Shown piece after piece: positions 49,301 to 57,501 of a stretch of 64,000 bases of DNA. Location of the stretch: positions 100,179,915 through 100,243,914 of the forward strand of contig CM026390.1 in NCBI GenBank assembly GCA_014843695.1, in the 5' to 3' direction. The notes beneath the pieces were generated by a model. The model saw only the letters and a program-made list of their open reading frames with translations, had not been told where the DNA came from and did no database searches. Made by a program: the position numbers and the translations under genes. This stretch comes from Archivesica marissinica. Lineage: Eukaryota; Mollusca; Bivalvia; Venerida; Vesicomyidae. How positions within the stretch are numbered: the stretch's first letter is position 1; each line of letters opens with the position of its first letter.

Positions 49301-51442
49301 TCTGTTAAAATAAGTACACATACAGTATAGCATCATGCCACCTGTTCTACTTCTAACAAACCATGTTCTATATTCCAGGTGCATGTTTACAATGACAATG
49401 TTCTATATTCCAGGTGCATGTTTACAATGACCATGTTCTATATTCCAGGTGGATGTTTACAATGACCATGTTCTATACTCCAGGTGCATGTTTACAATGA
49501 CCATGTTCTATAGTCCATGTGCATGTTTATAATGACCATGTTCTATATTCCAGGTGCATGTTTACAATGACCCTGTTCTATATTCCAGGTGCATGTTTAC
49601 AATGACCCTGTTCTATATTCCAGGTGCATGTTTACAATGACCATGTTCTATATTCCAGGTGAATGTTTACAATGGTCATGTTCTATACTCCAGGTGCATG
49701 TTTACAATGACCATGTTCTATATTCCAGGTGCATGTTTATAATGACCATGTTCTATATTCCAGGTGCATGTTTACAATGAGCATATTCTATATTCCAGGT
49801 GCATGGTTACAATGACCATGTTCTGTATTCCAGGTGCATGTTTACAATGACCATGTTCTATATTCCAGGTGCATGTTTACAATGACCATGTTCTGTATTC
49901 CAGGTGCATGTTTACAACGACCATGTTCTATATTCCAGTTGGATGTTTACAATGACCATGTTCTGTATTCCAGGTGCATGTTTACAATGACCATGTTCTA
50001 TATTCCAGGTGGATGTTTACAATGACCATGTTCTGTATTCCAGGTGCATGTTTACAATGACCATGTTCTGTATTCCAGGTTCATGTTTACAATGACCATA
50101 TTCTATATTCCAGGTTCATGTTTACAATGACCATGTTCTATATTCCAGGTGCATGTTTACAACGACCATGTTCTATATTCCAGGTGCATGTTTACAATGA
50201 CCATGTTCTATAGTCCATGTGCATGTTTATAATGACCATGTTCTATATTACAGGTGCATGTTTACAATGACCCTGTTCTATATTCCAGGTGCATGTTTAC
50301 AATGACCATGTTCTATATTCCAGGTGAATGTTTACAATGGTCATGTTCTATACTCCAGGTGCATGTTTACAATGACCATGTTCTATATTCCAGGTGCATG
50401 TTTATAATGACCATGTTCTATATTCCAGGTGCATGTTTACAATGAGCATATTCTATATTCCAGGTGCATGGTTACAATGACCATGTTCTGTATTCCAGGT
50501 GCATGTTTACAATGACCATGTTCTATATTCCAGGTGCATGTTTACAATGACCATGTTCTGTATTCCAGGTGCATGTTTACAACGACCATGTTCTATATTC
50601 CAGTTGGATGTTTACAATGACCATGTTCTGTATTCCAGGTGCATGTTTACAATGACCATGTTCTATATTCCAGGTGGATGTTTACAATGACCATGTTCTG
50701 TATTCCAGGTGCATGTTTACAATGACCATGTTCTGTATTCCAGGTTCATGTTTACAATGACCATATTCTATATTCCAGGTTCATGTTTACAATGACCATG
50801 TTCTATATTCCAGGTGCATGTTTACAACGACCATGTTCTATATTCCAGGTGCATGTTTACAATGACCATGTTCTGTATTCCAGTTGGATATTTACAATGA
50901 CCATGTTCTATATTCCAGGTGCATGTTTACAATGACCATGTTCTATATTCCAGTTGGATGTTTACACTGACCATGTTCTATATTCCAGGTGCATGTTTAC
51001 AATGACCATGTTCTATATCCCAGGTGCATGTTTACAATGACCATGTTCGATATTCCAGGTGCATGTTTACAATGACCATGTTCTATATTCCATGTGGATG
51101 TTTACAATGACCATGTTCTATATTCCAGGTGGATGTTTACAATGACCATGTTCTATATTCCAGTTGGATGTTTACAATGACCATGTTCTATATTCCATGT
51201 GGATGTTTACAATGACCATGTTCTATATTCCAGGTGCATGTTTACAATGACCATGTTCTATATTCCAGGTGCATGTTTACAATGACCATGTTCTGTATTC
51301 CAGGTGCATGTTTACAATGACCATGTTCTATATTCCAGGTGCATGTTTACAATGACCATGTTCTATATTCCAGGTGGATGTTTACAACAGGGATTTTGGA
51401 ACAAACTGCGATGAAATCAAACAGATCGTAAAACAATCATAA
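28803..51442 (+). CDS. NUF2: NUF2-like kinetochore protein, copy 2 (spliced, first exon(s) not found)
   Basis: Same gene as copy 1 with two additional 5' exons. Exons are 28803-28882, 31089-31150, 33260-33357, 33802-33912, 35098-35217, 38762-38922, 43462-43563, 46585-46776, 47525-47687 and 51374-51442. The total is 1158 bases, an exact multiple of three, with consistent phases throughout. I saw no amino-acid differences from copy 1 in the shared exons. I found no convincing initiator exon between the 1000-N gap (ending 26917) and 28803. The start may lie in the gap, or the gap may misjoin unrelated sequence. Because the exons are intact in both copies, neither looks like a pseudogene. Confidence 0.82.
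29169..29321 (-). mobile_element. SINE fragment lacking its tRNA head
   Basis: AGTTTATACAAATTTATTTT through GCCTTGCCTAAGGGCA matches the SINE at 623-863 but stops before the B box. It lies in the intron between exons 28803-28882 and 31089-31150. This interval is seen only once in the window. Confidence 0.68.
29322..29861. other. Intron sequence, little recognisable
   Basis: A 21-bp direct duplicate GGCGACCCATTTCCCATCCA(C) occurs near 29723 and 29826. A 131-codon open frame (29476-29871) has no family resemblance and I regard it as chance. Confidence 0.5.
29866..30925 (+). repeat. 40-bp minisatellite with hairpin-forming units
   Basis: About 22 units of CAGCTGTGCATTGTACGAGT+ACAACTTGGTAACTATCGTA, then a shorter ~18-bp derivative (CTTGGTAACTATCGTACAG) at 30730-30900. 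Within each unit TCGTACA and TGTACGA form 7-bp inverted arms around GCTGTGCAT. Not visibly related to the next exon's acceptor. Confidence 0.93.
31089..31150 (+). CDS. NUF2: NUF2 copy 2 exon: CH-domain segment
   Basis: Acceptor TTGTTTTACAG ends at 31088 and donor GTAAGC starts at 31151; phase 2 in, 1 out. It encodes RMVMPSLYIADFSADVVISP. The DF-x2-D-[VI]-x2-P arrangement is the most conserved stretch of the NUF2 head. The direct repeat shared with copy 1 is visible from position 31138 inside this exon because position 1 of the window falls here. Confidence 0.75.
31240..31311 (+). repeat. (CTGT)n microsatellite, copy 2
   Basis: Same tetranucleotide tract as at 103-174. Confidence 0.95.
31432..31693 (+). 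repeat. 66-bp minisatellite, copy 2
   Basis: Same four units as 295-556. Confidence 0.93.
31760..32000 (-). mobile_element. tRNA-derived SINE, minus orientation (copy 2)
   Basis: Duplicate of the SINE at 623-863. Confidence 0.72.
33260..33357 (+). CDS. NUF2: NUF2 copy 2 exon: end of CH-like domain
   Basis: Copy of the exon at 2123-2220, shifted by 31137 bases, with the same TTGTTTCAG acceptor and GTAAGT donor. Confidence 0.8.
33802..33912 (+). CDS. NUF2: NUF2 copy 2 exon: coiled coil
   Basis: Copy of the exon at 2665-2775; same splice sites and the same 37 codons. Confidence 0.78.
34337..34581 (+). mobile_element. tRNA-derived SINE, plus orientation (copy 2)
   Basis: Duplicate of the SINE at 3200-3444. 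Confidence 0.78.
34771..35072 (+). repeat. 37-bp minisatellite, copy 2
   Basis: Duplicate of 3634-3935. Confidence 0.9.
35098..35217 (+). CDS. NUF2: NUF2 copy 2 exon: coiled coil
   Basis: Copy of the exon at 3961-4080; same splice sites and the same 40 codons. Confidence 0.78.
35340..38787 (+). repeat. 45-bp minisatellite, copy 2
   Basis: Duplicate of 4203-7650, with no unit-number difference that I could detect. Confidence 0.95.
38762..38922 (+). CDS. NUF2: NUF2 copy 2 exon with SPQK signature
   Basis: Copy of the exon at 7625-7785, again bracketed by the 45-bp and 23-bp arrays that contain its two edges. Confidence 0.82.
38910..39827 (+). repeat. 23-bp minisatellite, copy 2
   Basis: Duplicate of 7773-8690. 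Confidence 0.95.
39827..43471 (+). repeat. 42-47-bp minisatellite, copy 2
   Basis: Duplicate of 8690-12334. Confidence 0.95.
43462..43563 (+). CDS. NUF2: NUF2 copy 2 exon: coiled coil
   Basis: Copy of the exon at 12325-12426; the acceptor is again the last unit of the ~47-bp array. Confidence 0.78.
43668..45203 (+). repeat. 48-bp minisatellite, copy 2
   Basis: Duplicate of 12531-14066. Confidence 0.95.
45424..46584 (+). repeat. 50-bp composite minisatellite, copy 2
   Basis: Duplicate of 14287-15447. Confidence 0.93.
46585..46776 (+). CDS. NUF2: NUF2 copy 2 exon: coiled coil
   Basis: Copy of the exon at 15448-15639; same phases and splice sites. Confidence 0.8.
46938..47112. mobile_element. 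Degraded pogo-like MITE (copy 2)
   Basis: Duplicate of 15801-15975. Confidence 0.5.
47127..47534 (+). repeat. ~77-bp minisatellite, copy 2
   Basis: Duplicate of 15990-16397. Confidence 0.92.
47525..47687 (+). CDS. NUF2: NUF2 copy 2 exon: coiled coil
   Basis: Copy of the exon at 16388-16550. The 1.63-kb transposon that lies 29 bases downstream in copy 1 is absent here (empty site near 47716). Confidence 0.8.
47873..48335. mobile_element. 463-bp pogo/Tigger-like MITE (copy 2)
   Basis: Same element and TA target site as 18365-18827. Confidence 0.82.
48477..49298 (+). repeat. 44-bp minisatellite, copy 2
   Basis: Same array as 18969-19834, one 44-bp unit shorter. Confidence 0.95.
49362..51388 (+). 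repeat. 35-bp minisatellite, copy 2
   Basis: Same array as 19898-21784, four units (140 bp) longer: one extra near 49570-49620 and three near 50440-50545. Confidence 0.95.
51374..51442 (+). CDS. NUF2: NUF2 copy 2 terminal exon
   Basis: Copy of the exon at 21770-21838, ending in the same TAA. The preceding 35-bp array is four units longer than in copy 1. Confidence 0.76.
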   Translation: MDVYNRDFGTNCDEIKQIVKQS

Positions 51443-51953
51443 TTCACTGAACCGTCGGGCAGATAGCACATAGCTATAGTCTTGTGAACTAGTGAACGTG
51501 TAATCACACAATCATAACCCATGTGAACGTGCAATCACACAATGATAACCCATGTGAACTAGTGAACGTGTAATCACACAATGATAACCCTAATGTCAAT
51601 ACCTGGCTATTCAGAATACCAACCAACAAGTTCCAAACACACACAGTGTAGATAAGTTTAATAATGCAAATAGGCTTATTTCAGTGTACGTAAAAGATAA
51701 ACCAATATTGTTTGTACCTTACGAAAATATCCTACTTGTACCATTGCAAAGATTTTACCATATATAATGGTTTGAACCCTATCTCCAATTTAGCAAAGTA
51801 ACAGAGATTACTGTTCTGTAGAACAAACACATCGGAATACTGGCACATTCTATTACTGCCCATCAATCATGTTCTCAGTATTACTGGGAGGTCAGTCAGC
51901 TGTGGCAGAGAAACAAACACGTTTCTATATGAATACCTTCCGGTAGCAGTATA

Positions 51954-52184
51954 ATCTTAGTTTATACAAATTTATTTTAGCTCGATTGCAAAGCAAGTTC
52001 TTTCAACTTATATGAATCACTCTCGAGACCTCATTCCTGATGTAAATCCATCGCCATGAAGGAGAGAGAAGAGGCAATGTGGAATTTAAATGCCTTGCCT
52101 AAGGGCACAATCGTAACGGCTCCAGCGGGGTTCGAACTCCGCACCTGAAGTGAACGCGCATCCACTGTGCTATCACAACTTCTT
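51954..52184 (-). mobile_element. tRNA-derived SINE, minus orientation (copy 2)
   Basis: Duplicate of 22350-22580. Confidence 0.72.
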
Positions 52185-52538
52185 ATTAATTACTTATAAA
52201 TGTACTTCAAAATTATCATCCGAACAAACATGATGTGTTGGTACCACAGAAATCAGCAGATACTGCCCAGGCTGATGAGAACCAATAGTGATTGGATATC
52301 GCAAGAAATAGTATTATGAAATTGAATAGACCACAGTTTTCTATGATGGCCAGTAGCTATTAGTTTTCATTGCCTGATATTCTACTATGTGCATTATTAA
52401 TTTATAATTAAATATACATTTGTGTATCTCTATTTTTTGTAAACCAGAATGAAATAGAGATACACATAAATTTTAATTACATGTATAGGAAAGGTCTGTC
52501 CAAATATATTTATTCTACTTTTTCTCTTGCTATCATCA

Positions 52539-53549
52539 TCTCTCAATCTCTTTATACATGTATCCTCCATCTCTCCTTTATACATGTATCCTCCATATAT
52601 CTCCTTTATACATGTATCCTCCATATATATCCTTTATACATGTATCCTCCATCTCTATCCTTTATACATGTATCCTCCATATATCTCCTTTATACATGTA
52701 TCCTCCATCTATCTCCTTTATACTGTATCCTCCATTATACATGTATCCTCCATATATCTCCTTTATACAGGTATCCTCCACCTCTCCTTTATACATGTAT
52801 CCACCATCTCTCCTTTATACATGTATCCTCCATCTCTCTCCTTTATACATGTATCCTCCATCTCTCTCCTTTATACGTGTATCCTCCATCTCTCCTTTAT
52901 ACATGTATCCTCCATCTCTCTCCTTTATACGTGTATCCTCCACCTCTCCTTTATACATGTATCCTCCATATATCTCCTTTATACATGTGTCCTCCATCTC
53001 TCCTTTATACATGTATCCTCCATATATCTCCTTTATACATGTATCCTCCATTATACATGTATCCTCCATCTATCTCCTTTATACGTGTATCCTCCATATC
53101 TCCTTTATATACATGTATCCTCCATAACTCCTTTATACACGCATCCTCCATCTCTCCTTTATACACGTATCCTCCATCTCTCCTTTATACACATATCCTC
53201 CACCTCTCCTTTATACACATGTCCTCCACCTCTCCTTTATACACATATCCTCCATCTCTCCTTTATACATGTATCCTCCATATCTCAATCTATTTATACA
53301 TGTATCCTCCATCTCTCAATCTATTTATACATTAATCATCCATCCTCAATCTCTATACATGTATCTTCCATCTCTTTATACATGTATCCTCCATCTCTAT
53401 CTATTTATACATATATCATCAATCTCGTTCTACATGTATCACCATCTCTCAATCTCTTTATACATGTATCCTCCATCTCTATCTATTTATACATATATCA
53501 TCAATCTCGTTCTACATGTATCACCATCTCTCAATCTCTTTATACATGT
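52539..53549 (+). repeat. Pyrimidine-rich minisatellite, copy 2
   Basis: Same array as 22935-24206. Including the T-rich patch, it is 221 bp shorter, with different internal unit order around 52620-52930 and fewer compound units. Confidence 0.93.
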
Positions 53550-53589
53550 ATTTTTTTTTTTTTTTTTGTTTTGTTTTTTTTTTTTGTTT
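53549..53589 (+). other. T-rich patch replacing array units in copy 2
   Basis: About 40 bases of T runs broken by single Gs (...TTTGTTTTGTTTT...), inserted where copy 1 passes straight from the array into AGGTAATATG. It could be a real poly-T insertion or a low-quality patch. Confidence 0.7.
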
Positions 53590-54197
53590 AGGTAATATGT
53601 TGTAAATACAATTAAAACCATGAAAAACATTTATTAGCTTATTGTTATTTATGGATATATCACAATCTGAAGAAAATGCATTTTCTGTAAAATTCTTAAA
53701 CAATTTCAGTAAATGTCAAATAGGAATTTATAATACCCCATTGCATGGATCATTCTAGTGGGTGAAATTGTCGCCCTAAAAAAAAATATTTTTGGTTTTT
53801 ACGATTTTCAAACAAAAAATTGTCTATATGGTTGTACTGTGCATTTTAACCCTATTTTGCAGAAGTATATTAAAGAACACCATTTAAAACGCGCTTTCTC
53901 ACTTCTCCAAAGAATTCTGACCTAGAATGAACCCTGCCCATTGTACCCCTATGCAGCATATTGTTAATACTGTATTTGAGATATCGATAAATAATTCAAA
54001 TAGCACAAAACTTATATATACATATTGTATTCACATATCCTACATGTGTATGTACAATATGTGATTGCGAAACAAGTTCTTACATCAGCTTAATTGCTCT
54101 TAGTTTAAACTTTATTTATTAAAGTATACATTTTACAAATACGTATTTTATAATATACACAAATTACATAATGTAAGTATTGGATTGGAAAACAAGT

Positions 54198-54343
54198 TTT
54201 AACAACTTATATTAATTCCTTTCTTAAGATCTCATTCCTGATTGAACCCCTCGCCATGACAGAAGAGACTGGGGAATTTAAGTGCCTTGTCTAAGGGCAC
54301 AATCTTTAACAGTTACAGCCAAATTCAAACTTTTTGGGCCTTT
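54198..54343 (-). mobile_element. Decayed SINE fragment (copy 2)
   Basis: Duplicate of 24815-24960. Confidence 0.6.
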
Positions 54344-54562
54344 AACATTTCACCTTCCAGATTAAAGATAACAACATTCACAATAGATATGGTTACAAAC
54401 AATCACAATAGATATGGTTACAATAAAGTATTATAAATTCCTTACAAATTTAAAGATGTTAAATATTTACTGCAAGTTTTTATTTTGATGGTAAATTCAA
54501 TAAATATATTTTTTATTATGGGTTTCTAGAAAGCTAATACGTTATATTTCGGGTTTTACGCC

Positions 54563-54783
54563 TGCATCAGCACCATTTCGGGCTATATCGCCGGCGGGCA
54601 GTTAACCTAACAACACCTTTCCTGGGCAGGCTCCAACGGTTAACCAGTACTTGGGTGCACCAACCTCCGTAAGAAACTGCCAACTTTTTCATATAAATGA
54701 GACACGACCTGAGCGGGGCTTGAACCCGTGATGATAGGTTACAGTGGTATACAAGTCAGCGACCTTGACCACGGAGGCAGAAG
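54563..54783 (-). mobile_element. Second tRNA-derived SINE family (copy 2)
   Basis: Duplicate of 25180-25400. Confidence 0.68.
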
Positions 54784-55007
54784 AGAAGGCTAATAATATG
54801 CTCTATAATAATGTTAAATATTATGAATGTGCAGCGGTTTTAAGGATAAATGAGATATTCAAATTACTTTAGTGGTCATCTTGGATTTTACGACCTTCCT
54901 GTCTGAGCACATACCGGTGCTCTATCAAATTATAACCCTATGTACTATCATGCTTTTGCCACAAAATGCAGGATTCTTATGGTATGTGTTACGGATCTCT
55001 CCCACTA

Positions 55008-55874
55008 ACTTGTGTGATGCTGCCCTTGCTTGTGCGAGAGATGCCCTTGTTTGTGTGATGCTACCATTGCTTGTGTGGTGCTACCTTTGCTTGTGTGAGA
55101 GATGCCCTTGTTTGTGTGAGAGATGCCCTTGTTTATGTGATGCTACCATTGCTTGTGTGGTGCTACCTTTGCTTGTGTGAGAGATGTCCTTGCTTGTGTG
55201 ATGCTACCCTTGCTTGTTCGATGCTACCCTTGCTTGTGCGATGCTACCCTTGCTTGTGCCAGAGATGCCCTTGCTTGGGGGGTGGGGTTTGGGGTGGGGG
55301 TGTGCTACCCTTGCTGTGCGAGAGATGCCCTTGTTTGTGTGATGCTACCCTTGCTTGTGCGAGAGATCCCTTGTTTTGTGCGATGATGCCCTTGTTTGTG
55401 TGATGCTACCCTTGCTTGTGCGATGCTACACCCTTGCTTGTGCGATGCTACCCTACCCTTGCTTGTGTGATGCTACCCTTGCTTGTGTGATGCTACCCTG
55501 ACTTGTGTGGTGCTACCCTTGCTTGTGTGATTACTACCCTTGCTTGTGTGGTGCTACCTTGCTTGTGCGATGCTACCAAACTTGCTTGTGCGATGCTACC
55601 CTTGCCTGTGTGATGCTACCCTTGCTTGTGTGATGCTACCCTTGCTTGTGCGAGAGACGCCCTTGCTTGTGTGATGCTACCCTTGCTTATGTGGTGCTAC
55701 CATTGCTTGTGTGATGCTACCCTTGCTTGTGTGATGCTACGCTTGCTTGTGTGATGCTACCCTTGCTTGTGTGATGCTACCCTTGCTTGTGTGATGCTAC
55801 CCTTGCTTGTGTGGTGCTACCCTTGCTTGTGTGGTGCTACCCTTGCTTGTGTGATGCTACCCTTGCTTGTGCGA
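55008..55874 (+). repeat. 20-bp minisatellite at the edge of gap 2
   Basis: Same array as 25625-25917 but about 570 bases longer before the gap. It includes an odd G-rich patch at 55275-55302 (GGGGGGTGGGGTTTGGGGTG...) and scattered single-base indels in units, suggesting reduced sequence quality towards the contig end. Confidence 0.93.
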
Positions 55875-56874
55875 NNNNNNNNNNNNNNNNNNNNNNNNNN
55901 NNNNNNNNNNNNNNNNNNNNNNNNNNNNNNNNNNNNNNNNNNNNNNNNNNNNNNNNNNNNNNNNNNNNNNNNNNNNNNNNNNNNNNNNNNNNNNNNNNNN
56001 NNNNNNNNNNNNNNNNNNNNNNNNNNNNNNNNNNNNNNNNNNNNNNNNNNNNNNNNNNNNNNNNNNNNNNNNNNNNNNNNNNNNNNNNNNNNNNNNNNNN
56101 NNNNNNNNNNNNNNNNNNNNNNNNNNNNNNNNNNNNNNNNNNNNNNNNNNNNNNNNNNNNNNNNNNNNNNNNNNNNNNNNNNNNNNNNNNNNNNNNNNNN
56201 NNNNNNNNNNNNNNNNNNNNNNNNNNNNNNNNNNNNNNNNNNNNNNNNNNNNNNNNNNNNNNNNNNNNNNNNNNNNNNNNNNNNNNNNNNNNNNNNNNNN
56301 NNNNNNNNNNNNNNNNNNNNNNNNNNNNNNNNNNNNNNNNNNNNNNNNNNNNNNNNNNNNNNNNNNNNNNNNNNNNNNNNNNNNNNNNNNNNNNNNNNNN
56401 NNNNNNNNNNNNNNNNNNNNNNNNNNNNNNNNNNNNNNNNNNNNNNNNNNNNNNNNNNNNNNNNNNNNNNNNNNNNNNNNNNNNNNNNNNNNNNNNNNNN
56501 NNNNNNNNNNNNNNNNNNNNNNNNNNNNNNNNNNNNNNNNNNNNNNNNNNNNNNNNNNNNNNNNNNNNNNNNNNNNNNNNNNNNNNNNNNNNNNNNNNNN
56601 NNNNNNNNNNNNNNNNNNNNNNNNNNNNNNNNNNNNNNNNNNNNNNNNNNNNNNNNNNNNNNNNNNNNNNNNNNNNNNNNNNNNNNNNNNNNNNNNNNNN
56701 NNNNNNNNNNNNNNNNNNNNNNNNNNNNNNNNNNNNNNNNNNNNNNNNNNNNNNNNNNNNNNNNNNNNNNNNNNNNNNNNNNNNNNNNNNNNNNNNNNNN
56801 NNNNNNNNNNNNNNNNNNNNNNNNNNNNNNNNNNNNNNNNNNNNNNNNNNNNNNNNNNNNNNNNNNNNNNNNNN
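55875..56874. other. Assembly gap 2, exactly 1000 N
   Basis: Second arbitrary-length gap. The virus-like element begins directly after it, so its linkage to the NUF2 block is not demonstrated by sequence. Confidence 0.99.
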
Positions 56875-56881
56875 TAGAGAT

Positions 56882-56887
56882 TTTATT
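56882..56887 (-). terminator. Polyadenylation signal overlapping the stop codon
   Basis: Minus-strand AATAAA (plus-strand TTTATT) includes the TAA stop of the gene at 56883-57257. It lies eight bases from the gap edge, so the cleavage site is not visible. Confidence 0.55.
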
Positions 56888-57257
56888 CACTCTTTTGTGT
56901 CGCAATTCTTGCACTACGCCTTAAATATTTATAATCATCACGATCATTCTGTGTAGCAATACGATTATGTTTCCTAATTTGTTCAATTCTGTTTTTCCAC
57001 GATTTCGTATTATCTGTAGTCGTAATTTGATGATGTAGACCATCTAGACGATCCTGCCATTTTCGTTTAACAGTTTGTTTAATAGAGCTCCAACGTTTTG
57101 TAGCTTCTTGAACATTAGTTGTATCATTCCAATGCACAATAGTAGGTTCATCTTGTATAACGATAACATCTGGTTCAGTTTTAATTTGTTCGATAATGAG
57201 TATATCATCATCATTATCATTATTAATATCAATAACGATTGGTTCTTGTTTAATCAT
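56883..57257 (-). CDS. Small divergent gene with SUMO-type motifs, function unknown
   Basis: 124 residues from an ATG at 57257, transcribed away from the ATPase gene. The acidic N-terminal third has two psi-K-x-E sites (IKQE at residues 2-5 and IKTE near 26-29), each close to an aliphatic/acidic patch (IVIDINND, DILIIEQ, VIVIQDE) resembling SUMO-interacting motifs. The C-terminal half is basic, with WKNRIEQIRKHNRIATQ and RRSARIATQK. Likely nuclear, but I recognise no family. Its position as the only leftward gene suggests an early or regulatory role, which is inference. The AATAAA polyadenylation signal overlaps its TAA stop. Confidence 0.65.
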   Translation of the reverse strand: MIKQEPIVIDINNDNDDDILIIEQIKTEPDVIVIQDEPTIVHWNDTTNVQEATKRWSSIKQTVKRKWQDRLDGLHHQITTTDNTKSWKNRIEQIRKHNRIATQNDRDDYKYLRRSARIATQKSE

Positions 57258-57501
57258 ATTACCCTAGGTTAGATATTTTAACCAATAGTTGTATAGAATG
57301 AATATAATTGGCTTAATTTATGTTGGCATCATTATAAGTGTGTTATTTTGTATGTATTTCTGCACGTAGATGTTTAATACTGTTTTTATATGTATTTCTG
57401 CACGTAATTGTTAATACTGTTTTATATATATATATATATATATAGGAATATTATGAAATAAAATATCATAATCTATATTTTGTTTGTTATTGAACGTTAT
57501 A
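57258..57501. promoter_or_regulatory. Divergent intergenic region, probable bidirectional promoter
   Basis: 244 bases separate the two outward-facing genes. It contains a 38-bp direct repeat (57351-57388 and 57389-57425, beginning TATGTATTTCTGCACGTA) and then a (TA)n run at about 57423-57443, roughly 60 bases before the ATPase ATG, which could serve as a TATA-type element. The promoter role is inferred from position. Confidence 0.5.

Larger units (their letters stand above)
31138..55874 (+). repeat. Large direct repeat, copy 2 (pairs with 1-25917)
   Basis: Second copy of the NUF2-bearing block. It lacks the transposon at about 16580-18208 and has different unit numbers in several arrays. It carries a T-rich patch at 53549-53589 and extends further into the 20-bp array (55008-55874) before its own 1000-N gap. 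Confidence 0.95.
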
